Assembly (NCBI RefSeq): GCF_009296025.1 | Contig: NZ_CP045178.1 | Span: forward strand, 6,014,001-6,078,000 | Origin: Streptomyces tsukubensis | GTDB lineage: Bacteria > Actinomycetota > Actinomycetes > Streptomycetales > Streptomycetaceae | Reading direction: 5' to 3' | Length of the DNA: 64,000 nucleotides | Part shown: piece by piece, positions 20,837-28,976 of the stretch | How the letters are laid out: the number at the start of each line of letters is the position of its first letter | How positions within the stretch are numbered: the stretch's first letter is position 1 | Notes under the pieces: generated by a model | Seen by the model: the letters and a program-made list of their open reading frames with translations, nothing else | What the model was told of the DNA's origin: nothing | Databases searched by the model: none | Made by a program: the position numbers and the translations under genes

Positions 20837-21667
20837 TCAGGAGGCGGCGACCAATTCGCCGATGGTGATGGACCCTTGCGCTGCCATCCGGGCGGCCAGC
20901 CAGGTCACCGCCCCGAGGAACAACGTGGGGAGGCCGACCCCGAGTGCTTGGATCCAACTGGTGACCGCGCCGACCCGGTACCCCTCGGCCCGCAGCTCCC
21001 GCGAACCGGCCCGGCAGCGCTCGGCGTACACCTCCTTGCCGCCGATACCGCCCAGCACCCGCAGCCCCCCGACGATGTCCTCGAAACGGGCGGCGAGAGC
21101 GCCCTGCCGCTCCCTGTACGTCGCCTCGACGCCCTGAAGCCGCCCGAGCAACGGGCCGACCAGCACCGCGAGCACCGGCACCCCGAGCAGTACCACCACG
21201 GCGAGGAGTGGTGAGACGGCCAGCAGCAGCCCGGCCACGACGATGTAGCCGAGGACGGCGCCCACCCCCGGGCCCGTGATGGTCAGCACCCCGGTGATCA
21301 CGGCGACATCGCCGAACCCGATCGTGACGATCTCCCCGGCGGTGACCCGGCCGGGCAGTGAGCCGCCCATCCTGGTCGCCTGCCTGACCACGACCCGCGC
21401 GGAGCGGAAGACGGCGTCCATCCGTACTTTGGTCATCGTGCGGTGCCGCATGATGGACAGCCACGCGTTCAAGAGCCCCACCCCCAGCAGCGCCGAGGCC
21501 CACCCCACCAGCGCGGGCCAACGACCCGGCTCAAGGCCGTCGTCGATGGCGCGTGAAAGGAGGTGGGGCGGCAGCGTCAGAGCCACCGTCCGGGCGCTGC
21601 CGAGCGGACCGGCTACCAACGGCCATGGATCGGCCAGGAACGGCCACGGGTGACCACGACGGGCCAC
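20837..21667 (-). pseudogene. Truncated ABC-exporter membrane domain
   Basis: An open frame of 276 codons matches only the transmembrane half of an ABC exporter: hydrophobic helices, the typical SRAIDDGLEPGRW and MRHRTMTKVRMDAVFRSA regions, GGLRVLGGIGGKEVYAERC coupling-helix region and ITIGELVA near the last helix. It stops immediately after that point, where full-length proteins continue into the rest of helix 6 and a nucleotide-binding domain of about 250 residues. Neither Walker A nor Walker B is present, and no downstream frame supplies them. The N-terminus is also poor, with no good ribosome site. I infer a deletion remnant at the edge of the accessory block. Confidence 0.7.
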
Positions 21668-21807
21668 GGGCGCTCATGGGCAGAGGTCGCCCATGCGCCC
21701 TCCCTCCCCCGTGGACGGCCGAGCCGCGGGCAGGTGGCGCAGCCGGGCCCCCTCGGACCGACTCACCGTCGGAGGCTGCCAGGAGGCGCGCGGCAGCCGT
21801 CTCTCCG

Positions 21808-24666
21808 TCACGCGCCGACATGCAGGTAGGCCGCCCACAAGGAGGGAAGCCTCGGATAGCGGTCGCGCATGTCCCTGACGGTGTGGTGCAGGGCGGTGGC
21901 CGCCCGATCCGGGGCGGGACGCCCGCTCGGACCGGCGGCCAGGTAGGTGTAGAAGGACTCGGCCACGTCGACGGCGAGTCGGTCGTTGATCGGCCACAGT
22001 GTTCCGATCACGTGGGTGAAACCGGCGAGTTGGAAGGCGCTGGTGAGGTGAATGGCCTCGTCCGACAGCCATCTCTCACCGACGGCCGCTGTGTTGCAGC
22101 TGGAGAGATAGGCCAGTTGTCCGTGGCCGAGCATCAGCTGAGACAGGGCCGAGACGGTCAACGGTGACGTGGCGTGGTCGTGCAGGAGCAGCCGGCTCTG
22201 CGAGGGATCGGTGCTGTCGCTGACACCGTGGCAGGCGAAGTGGGCGACCGCGCAGTGCGGGAGGTGGGAACGGACGTTGGCCAGGGTGGGGGTGTCGGGC
22301 CGGGAGGGGGCGTCGGGTCCGGGCCCGATCAGCTGGACGGGGTGGGGGAGACGGGCTCGGACGCGCTGGGTCTCCTCGCGCACGTGCCGCAGCGGTGCGT
22401 CGAGGCCCGGCGTGTCCGGCATGGCGATGACCAGGGATCGGAGGGATTCGTTGGGTGGCTGCCGGTGCTGGCGGGTGTGCCGCAGGGAGCGGATCGTCGG
22501 GGTGTAGGACGAGATCACCCGGTCCATGACAGTGCGGCGGTGACCTCCGGGTCCGTCCTCCTCGGCATGGTGGCCGGCGGCGTGCAGGGGGAGCCCCGCA
22601 AGGGGGCCGGCCAGTGTCCACCACAGGCGGGGAAGTTGTCCGCCGTCCCCGGACGGTTTGCTCAACTCGCCACAAGCGGTCAGCGCGGAAAGGACGGGCT
22701 CGGCTGCGGCATCCCAGAGCCACTCCAGGACGCGTCGCAGAGCCCGCTGGGCGGATACCGCGTCGCCCGTTGGGTCGCTCGCCTCGTCCAACGCCCGGTA
22801 GAAGGCGTCGACCTGCCCCAGCGTCTCGTTGAGTGTCAGCAGCGGTAGGGGACAGGAGACCACGCCTTGCCCGGTGAGAAGCAGAGCATCGCTGCGGTGG
22901 CTGGACAAGTTGATGGTCACCACAGGACCGTCGACGGATTCGGGCAACAGCTCTTCGGGGGTCGGGGGACGGCCGAAAGAGGCGAACCCCTCGCAGTCCC
23001 GGATAGTGTCCATCACGGCTTCGAACTCCGCCGCGAGGCGGTGACGCTCGCGGCCGACGCGCTCGATCCGGCTGACGCCGGTCGGTACGGCAGTCGGGGC
23101 GTTGTCCTGGCCCAGAAGCTCACGCAGGTCCACGAACCGCGCAGCCAAGTCCGGTCGCAGGAAACGGAGTTCGCTCAGGTCGCTTCGTGTGTCCAGGGCC
23201 TGGGACAGGAGCACGGCACGTCCGGCCTCTGCGAGACCCAGCGCCCTCATGGCGCGTCGCGCCGTGTCGACACGGGTGTCGGCGAGGACGTGCGCGATCG
23301 CGTCGGAGGTGAGCTGCCAGTTTTCGCTCAGCGCCTGCTGCTGGTCGCCGCGCCTGAGCCGTCGGGGTGCCACCTCGGGCAGGAGTAGTACCCCTCGCTC
23401 CAGGAGGTCGGCTGCCCGGCCAGGGTCTGACGACGAGGCCAAGTGCCCTGCCTCGCGGGCGACTTTGATGCGTCGGGACGGTGTGGCAGCCGTCATCCCA
23501 GCTGTTCGCTCCCAGAGGGACAACGCCTCGGCCCGGTCTTGTTCCGCTCCCTTATGGATATGACGCAGCTTGAGGGCATAGCCCAGATCGGTCAGCGCAC
23601 TCGCGAGGTCCGGGTGGTCGTCGGGGGTGACGCGGACAGCGGCTCGCCCCACTTTGATCGCCTCGTCAAGCGCCTTTTCCTTGCCGGCGTGCTTGAACCG
23701 CAGCACAAGACAATTGCCCAGTCGACTTAACGCGATCGAGGAGTAGGCATGCCCGTCCGGGATGGCCCGGAGGGCGGCCCGCCCCCTTTTGATCGCCTCG
23801 TCCAGATCCCTCAACTCCCAGGTCTGCTCGAATCGTTCTACCAGGACCGAGGCCAGATTTGTGAGAGAGGCGGCGTGAAACAGCGGCTGACGAAAGGGTA
23901 GTTCGTCGGGGGCCGCTCGGACGGTTTCCCGGAAAAGGGTGATGGACTCGTCGAGGTATTCGACATCTCGGGTCTGTTCGAACCGGCTCCACAGTGCGTT
24001 TGCCAGCTGGTACAGCGAGTGTCGGCTGTGGGGATCAGCGTGGAAGACAGCCCGGAGTAGTTCGACCGCCTCGTGGAGGGCCTCCGAATCCCCCGTCCTG
24101 TCGTAGCGATTCTTCAGGGCGACGCCGAGGTTTGACGCACGGCTCACACGCCGAGGGTGATCGTCGGGCGTGGCATGGAGAGTGGCTCGGTAGGCGCCGA
24201 TCGCCTCATCCAGATGCGCCACGTCCCCGGTCCGGTCGAACCGCAACCACAAGGAGTTGCCCAGGTTGTACAGGAGGGCGGCCTGGTGGGGATCGTTGTC
24301 AGGGGTGGTACGGACAGCGGTTCGGATCAGCTCGATGTCCTCATTGAGCGCCGTCAGATCACCAGTGCGGCGAAACCGGGACTCCAGTGCCAGGCTGAGG
24401 TTGGACAGGACGAGAGCTCTGTAGGGGTGGTCTTCCGGGGCCGCTCGCAGAGCGGCCCGCCCCAAGGTGATCGCCTCGTCAAGGACGGCAGGGCGCCCGG
24501 TGCGCTCGAAGTCCTCCATGAGCTCGATGCTTCGGTTGGTCAGATCGGACACGGGGTCGCCGTCGTCCGCGACGTGGCCCCGCTGGGGCGATCCGCGCGG
24601 TGTGGTGTGCGACGCCGTCCACCGCTTTCTGCGCATGAAGGCGATCCCTCCCGTTCGTCGCCGCAT
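21808..24666 (-). CDS. TPR-CHAT caspase-like protein
   Basis: 952-aa protein. Residues about 55-400 hold at least six tetratricopeptide-like repeats of 45-50 residues with the recurring pattern RFxRTGDxxxLDEAI...TPDDHP. The C-terminal part from about 600 is a CHAT domain, the caspase-like peptidase fold. The catalytic dyad is visible: His813 in HFACHG and Cys857 in YLSSCNTA; GTLWPIND and a final WAAYLHVG complete the fold. It is predicted to be cytoplasmic, with the TPR half sensing a partner and the CHAT half cleaving protein. ATG 24666 has AGGA seven bases upstream. It lies 30 bp behind a second TPR gene in the same direction. The target is unknown; a role in defence or cell death is inference. 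Confidence 0.88.
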   Translation of the reverse strand: MRRRTGGIAFMRRKRWTASHTTPRGSPQRGHVADDGDPVSDLTNRSIELMEDFERTGRPAVLDEAITLGRAALRAAPEDHPYRALVLSNLSLALESRFRRTGDLTALNEDIELIRTAVRTTPDNDPHQAALLYNLGNSLWLRFDRTGDVAHLDEAIGAYRATLHATPDDHPRRVSRASNLGVALKNRYDRTGDSEALHEAVELLRAVFHADPHSRHSLYQLANALWSRFEQTRDVEYLDESITLFRETVRAAPDELPFRQPLFHAASLTNLASVLVERFEQTWELRDLDEAIKRGRAALRAIPDGHAYSSIALSRLGNCLVLRFKHAGKEKALDEAIKVGRAAVRVTPDDHPDLASALTDLGYALKLRHIHKGAEQDRAEALSLWERTAGMTAATPSRRIKVAREAGHLASSSDPGRAADLLERGVLLLPEVAPRRLRRGDQQQALSENWQLTSDAIAHVLADTRVDTARRAMRALGLAEAGRAVLLSQALDTRSDLSELRFLRPDLAARFVDLRELLGQDNAPTAVPTGVSRIERVGRERHRLAAEFEAVMDTIRDCEGFASFGRPPTPEELLPESVDGPVVTINLSSHRSDALLLTGQGVVSCPLPLLTLNETLGQVDAFYRALDEASDPTGDAVSAQRALRRVLEWLWDAAAEPVLSALTACGELSKPSGDGGQLPRLWWTLAGPLAGLPLHAAGHHAEEDGPGGHRRTVMDRVISSYTPTIRSLRHTRQHRQPPNESLRSLVIAMPDTPGLDAPLRHVREETQRVRARLPHPVQLIGPGPDAPSRPDTPTLANVRSHLPHCAVAHFACHGVSDSTDPSQSRLLLHDHATSPLTVSALSQLMLGHGQLAYLSSCNTAAVGERWLSDEAIHLTSAFQLAGFTHVIGTLWPINDRLAVDVAESFYTYLAAGPSGRPAPDRAATALHHTVRDMRDRYPRLPSLWAAYLHVGA

Positions 24667-24696
24667 CGTGGAATCCTGCGAGATCCGGGCGGGAAC

Positions 24697-25752
24697 TCAC
24701 CGCCTGAGGAACCGCCTCAGCCCTCTGCGCCGAGTGTCCAGACGCGCTGCCACCCCCTTCCGCAGCATGCTGGCGGACCACTTCATTCCGTGCCCCGAGA
24801 GGAGCGCTCCGATCTGGTCGGCCACAGGCGCCAAATCCGCGACCGCGTCGGTGTCGCGGATACGGCGGAGGCACTCGACGTACGCTTCCTGCGCGTAGTG
24901 TTTGGCCTCGGATCTGTGCCCCGTCTTGTCCAGAAGCATGCTGTAAACGCCGAGCGACGACGCGAGGCCGAGGCTGCGGCCACCCTGTTCGGCGTTCTGC
25001 TTCGTGCCGTGCCAGGTGATGGATTCCTGGGCGACGGGTAGCGCCTCCGACCATCGATCGTCAGCCAGCAGGGCAGCGGTCACAAGATCGAGCCCGGTGG
25101 CCATCTCGGAGGCCAGCGCCGACGGGGTGCCGGTGCTGTGCAGACGGCGCACGATCCGCACGGACTCCTCCGCGGGCTCCAGCATCTTCTGCTGGTTGCC
25201 CGCGCTTTGATGGGCGAAGCACCGGGTGTGCAGGGCGACGGCCAATTCGGCGTCGTGGATATCGGGCTGTTCCGCTGCGAGTCGTCGCCACCGTGATACG
25301 GCATCGTCGGCCGCGCGAAGCGCTTCATGATGGTCACCTGAGCTCGACAGAGCAAAACTGGCCAGCGCGAGCGCACGGCAGAGTTCCGGCTCGTACAAGT
25401 GCGGATCCCGGCGGGCCGATCCACGTGCCAGGTCCAGACTCTCCGCGAACAAGGGCCGTGCCTTGCCGTGGTGGCCCAGCGAGTGTTGAGCGACGCCGAG
25501 CCAGACGAGCAGGGTGGTGAGCTGCGGCCTGGATGCCGGATTCGTGTGCAGTAATCGGCGGTGCAGCGCGATGCCTTCTTCGCAGAGATCGATGAAGGTC
25601 TGGGTGATGGGCCCCGGCCTCTTCCTCGTCTCCTGGCACAGAGCGTAGAGGGCGAGGCCGAAGTCGTTCTCGTACGCGAGGGGATCCCTTCGTGCCAGCT
25701 CGCGAAAGCGCGTCACTCGGGTCTGCGCGGTCGCTAACGCTTGATCTCTCAC
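24697..25752 (-). CDS. TPR-repeat protein upstream of the CHAT gene
   Basis: About 351-aa helical protein of tetratricopeptide-type repeats, e.g. FGLALYALCQETRKRPG, LTTLLVWLGVAQHSLGHHGKARPLFAESL, ALASFALSSSGDHHEALRAADDAVSRW and SMLLDKTGHRSEAKHYAQEAYVECLRRI. It has no signal peptide, membrane segment or enzymatic motif. The C-terminus is strongly basic (RRRGLRRFLRR). GTG 25752 is preferred because the homologous-looking repeats begin there; a GTG at 25827 adds low-complexity sequence. It precedes the CHAT gene by 30 bp, so the two probably form an operon. It may be an adaptor or sensor partner for the CHAT protein; this is inference. Confidence 0.75.
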   Translation of the reverse strand: MRDQALATAQTRVTRFRELARRDPLAYENDFGLALYALCQETRKRPGPITQTFIDLCEEGIALHRRLLHTNPASRPQLTTLLVWLGVAQHSLGHHGKARPLFAESLDLARGSARRDPHLYEPELCRALALASFALSSSGDHHEALRAADDAVSRWRRLAAEQPDIHDAELAVALHTRCFAHQSAGNQQKMLEPAEESVRIVRRLHSTGTPSALASEMATGLDLVTAALLADDRWSEALPVAQESITWHGTKQNAEQGGRSLGLASSLGVYSMLLDKTGHRSEAKHYAQEAYVECLRRIRDTDAVADLAPVADQIGALLSGHGMKWSASMLRKGVAARLDTRRRGLRRFLRR

Positions 25753-25861
25753 GCGTGGGTGATTACCCCCTGTCGGCGGCCCTGAATCCCCAGCTGTGGC
25801 GGCGAGAGGGCCCCTAGGATGGGGCACACCTGTACCAGCGTGCGAGGGGTGGTCGAAGAGG

Positions 25862-26524
25862 ATGGGGCAGCCTCCCTCAACGGTGTTCCAGCTCGCTGTC
25901 CTGGTGCTGTTCGTGCTGCCCGGAGCCGTCCATCAATTCCTTCGCGAGCGTTGGCGCGGCCCCGTTCCCCAGGAGCGTGTACTGAGCGAGCGGGTGCTAC
26001 GCGCGCTGGTCGCCTCCATCGTCCTGGACACGGCGTACGCGGTCGCCGCCGGACCCGAACTGCTGCGACTCGTCGGTGTCGGCGGAGACGGGTTGACACG
26101 CGCGGGCCTGGTGGGCGAACGGATTCGCTGGGTGGGCCTCTGGGGACTCGTGCTGTTTGTCGCCGTACCCGCGGCAACAGCCGCCGCCGTCTCGCTCCTT
26201 CAACGCCGTCACCTGCGCGCCCGCTACCAAAGCACCCCATCGGCCTGGGACCATGTCTTCCGTGACCGTCAGCCGTGCTTCGTGCGGCTTCGGCTCAAGG
26301 ACGGCACCTGGGTGGGAGGGTGGTACGGGAATGAGTCGTATGCCACGTCCTATCCGCAGCCACACGCGCTGCACCTGGAGTCGGCCTGGCGAATGCTCGG
26401 CGACGGCAGCTTCGCCGAGCGGGTCGAGGGGACGGCTGGGCTGCACGTGAGTGGCACCGATGTGGACATCGTGGAGATGGTCGACGCGCCGACCATCGCA
26501 CCGGGCGCCCCGGCCGAGCCGTGA
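25862..26524 (+). CDS. DUF6338-like membrane protein
   Basis: 220-aa protein resembling DUF6338 proteins of actinobacteria, function unknown. An N-terminal helix (TVFQLAVLVLFVLPGAVHQF), a possible second hydrophobic stretch near 60-75 and a helix near 95-120 (LWGLVLFVAVPAATAAAVSLL) are followed by a soluble beta-rich domain with AWDHVFRDRQPCFVRLRLKDGTWVGGWYG, a family-typical pattern. It is divergent from the TPR-CHAT pair with about 110 bp between starts, suggesting a shared control region. ATG 25862 is chosen because the membrane helix follows directly; the upstream ribosome site is weak. Assignment is by pattern memory, not a search. Confidence 0.75.
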   Translation: MGQPPSTVFQLAVLVLFVLPGAVHQFLRERWRGPVPQERVLSERVLRALVASIVLDTAYAVAAGPELLRLVGVGGDGLTRAGLVGERIRWVGLWGLVLFVAVPAATAAAVSLLQRRHLRARYQSTPSAWDHVFRDRQPCFVRLRLKDGTWVGGWYGNESYATSYPQPHALHLESAWRMLGDGSFAERVEGTAGLHVSGTDVDIVEMVDAPTIAPGAPAEP

Positions 26525-26615
26525 GACGGCGAGCTGCTGTGCGGAGCACCAGCCGGGCAGCACGTCGATGTGTGAACCGGGACGAGACGAGCGCAGTGGG
26601 GAGAGGAGCCGCCGC

Positions 26616-26837
26616 ATGACCGGTCGGTCCGGCGAGGAAGAGGCTGCGTTGAGCCCCGACGAGTTGAGGATGCTGGAGAGTCTGACCGAGGTGCGCGGCT
26701 ACTCTCCGCGTGCTCAGGTCGCTGAACCCGCGCAGCCGCCCGTCGGACGCGCGAGCGCTTCGCCCGGGGCAGGACCTCTCGACGGTCCCCAGGCCGATGG
26801 GGAGTCCGACGAGACGGAACCGTCGCCCGCGGACTGA
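26616..26837 (+). CDS. Small acidic protein, 73 aa, unknown
   Basis: A 73-residue frame with a strong ribosome site (GAGAGGAG, seven bases before ATG). The N-terminal third is predicted helical and Glu-rich (EEEAALSPDELRMLESLTEV); the rest is Pro/Ala/Gly/Asp-rich and probably disordered. No known family is recognised. It lies 92 bp behind the DUF6338-like gene on the same strand and may belong with it. Confidence 0.6.
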   Translation: MTGRSGEEEAALSPDELRMLESLTEVRGYSPRAQVAEPAQPPVGRASASPGAGPLDGPQADGESDETEPSPAD

Positions 26838-27020
26838 CGTGCCCCGGCCCCGGCGGGCGGGCCCGCGCTCTCCTCCGGGAATCCAGGGGGTAGGCGACGA
26901 CTGGAGGTTTCGCGATCGCACCCGTCGCTGCCCGGATACCGTGCTCCCCCCCCATGATCGTGCGGGGCGGGCTGGCGAAGCGCCCACAGGTCGCGGCGGT
27001 GGAACCCACCGTCCAGATCC

Positions 27021-28976
27021 CTACGCCAAGCTCTCCCGCCACGCCTCATGGAGCCCCGCGAACGCCCCCGACTCCGTGATGAGCCGCTGCGGCGGTCCGT
27101 CCTCCACGATCCTGCCGTGGGACATCACCAGTACACGGTCGGCGATCTCCACGGTGGAGAGGCGGTGGGCGATGACCACGGCGGTCCTGCCCCGCAGCAC
27201 CGTGTCCATGGCGCGCTGCACCGCCCGCTCGCCCGGCACGTCGAGGGACGAGGTCGCCTCGTCCAGGATCAGTACGGACGGGTCGGCGAGCAGCGCCCTC
27301 GCGAACGCCACCAACTGGCGCTGTCCCGCCGAGATGCGGCCGCCTCTCTTGCGTACGTCCGTGTCGTAGCCGTCGGGGAGGGAGCTGATGAAGTCGTGCG
27401 CGCCGATCGCCTTCGCCGCCCGCTCGATCTCCTCGCGGCTCGCCTCGGGGCGGCCCACGGCGATGTTCTCCGCGACGGTGCCGGAGAAGAGGAAGGCCTC
27501 CTGCGTCACCATCACCACACCACGCCGAAGCTCCGCCATGGGCAGCTCCCGCACATCGACGCCGTCGAGGAGGACCCTGCCCCGCGTCGGGTCGTAGAAC
27601 CGGGCGAGCAGCTTCGCCAGCGTCGACTTCCCCGCGCCCGTGGTGCCGACCACGGCCACCGTCTGCCCGGCCGGCAGGGTCAGGTCGAAGTTGGGCAGCA
27701 CCTCGCCGCCCGTACGGTAGGCGAACCCCACCCCTTCGAAGACGACCTCGCGCCCCGGGAGTTCGGTGGCGCGGGGTGGCAGTTCGCCCGGTACGGCCGG
27801 CTCGGGCACCGTCGGTGTCTGGGTGAGCAGTCCCGCGATCTTCTGGAGCGAGGCCGCGGCGGACTGGTAGGAGTTGAGGAACATGCCGAGCCGGTCGATC
27901 GGGTCGTAAAGGCGGCGCAGATAGAGGACGGCCGCGGCCAGCACACCGAGGGCCAGGGCGCCGTCGGCCACGCGGTAGGCACCCCACAGGACGAGCCCCG
28001 CCACCGCCACGTTGGCCACCAGTCGCGACCCCGTGACATAGCGGGCCATCTCCAGTATCGCGTCACCGTTGGTGCGCTCGTGGTGCCGGTTGAGTAGGTG
28101 GAACTCCGCCTCGTTGGCCCGCTCGCGCCGGAACGCGCGCACCGGCCGGATGCCGTTCATCGTTTCCGTGAACTTCACGATCACCGCGGCGATGGCCGTC
28201 GAGCGCCTGGCGAACATCTTGCCTGCCCTGCGCTGGTAGAGCCGCACCAGGAGATAGAGCGGGACGAGCGAGAGGACGGCGAGTCCGCCGATCCCCACGT
28301 CGAGCCAGAGCAGCATGGCCGAGATGTACACGAAGGCGAGGGCGACCGTGATGAGTTCTTGCAGGCCCTCGTTGAGCAGTTCACGCAGGGACTCCACGTC
28401 CGTCGTGGAACGGGAGATGAGCCGCCCCGACGTGTACCGCTCGTGGAAGTCGACGCTGAGCGACTGCGCGTGCCGGAAGATACGCCCGCGTATGTCGAGC
28501 AGCACGTCCTGGCTGACCCGCGCCGACACCTTGGTGAAGGCGTACTGGAGGAGTGCGGAGACGACGGCGCAGAGGAAATACCCGGCTGCCACCGCGATCA
28601 GCGGGCCGTACCGGTCCTCGCGCACCGCGGGGACACCGCTGTCGATCGCGTACGCCACCAGCAGCGGCCCCGCCTGTACCGCGGCCTGCTGCACCAGCAA
28701 CAGCACGCCCGACAGCACGACCCGCGCGCGCATCGGCGCCAGCAGTGACCTGAGCAGCGCCGCCGTCGCTCCCCTCGGGGTCGGCAGGTCGTCCTGGTCG
28801 AAGGGGTCGGTGCCGGTGCCGGTGCCGGAGCCCGTGCACGCGACGGGTGAGCGTGTCTCCCCGGGCGTGCCGTCGTCGCGGGGCGCTTCGGCGTCGTCGC
28901 GGTGCGCTGTGGCCACGGGGTGTGCGGCCTCGCGGTCCTCCGTGTCCTGGGCACCGCCGGGTAGTTGTGTCGTCAT
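27021..28976 (-). CDS. ABC exporter half-transporter, degenerate signature subunit
   Basis: 651-aa fused membrane/nucleotide-binding half-transporter. About 70 disordered residues precede six helices, then the ATPase domain with Walker A GTTGAGKST (Lys450), Walker B VLILDEATS with an intact catalytic Glu and the switch His in VIAHRLST. The signature motif reads ISAGQ instead of LSGGQ. Its start overlaps the upstream half-transporter by ATGA, so the two are translated together and should form a heterodimer. The intact Walker B and defective signature are the complement of its partner. Substrate unknown; such exporters carry drugs, lipids or peptides. Confidence 0.93.
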   Translation of the reverse strand: MTTQLPGGAQDTEDREAAHPVATAHRDDAEAPRDDGTPGETRSPVACTGSGTGTGTDPFDQDDLPTPRGATAALLRSLLAPMRARVVLSGVLLLVQQAAVQAGPLLVAYAIDSGVPAVREDRYGPLIAVAAGYFLCAVVSALLQYAFTKVSARVSQDVLLDIRGRIFRHAQSLSVDFHERYTSGRLISRSTTDVESLRELLNEGLQELITVALAFVYISAMLLWLDVGIGGLAVLSLVPLYLLVRLYQRRAGKMFARRSTAIAAVIVKFTETMNGIRPVRAFRRERANEAEFHLLNRHHERTNGDAILEMARYVTGSRLVANVAVAGLVLWGAYRVADGALALGVLAAAVLYLRRLYDPIDRLGMFLNSYQSAAASLQKIAGLLTQTPTVPEPAVPGELPPRATELPGREVVFEGVGFAYRTGGEVLPNFDLTLPAGQTVAVVGTTGAGKSTLAKLLARFYDPTRGRVLLDGVDVRELPMAELRRGVVMVTQEAFLFSGTVAENIAVGRPEASREEIERAAKAIGAHDFISSLPDGYDTDVRKRGGRISAGQRQLVAFARALLADPSVLILDEATSSLDVPGERAVQRAMDTVLRGRTAVVIAHRLSTVEIADRVLVMSHGRIVEDGPPQRLITESGAFAGLHEAWRESLA

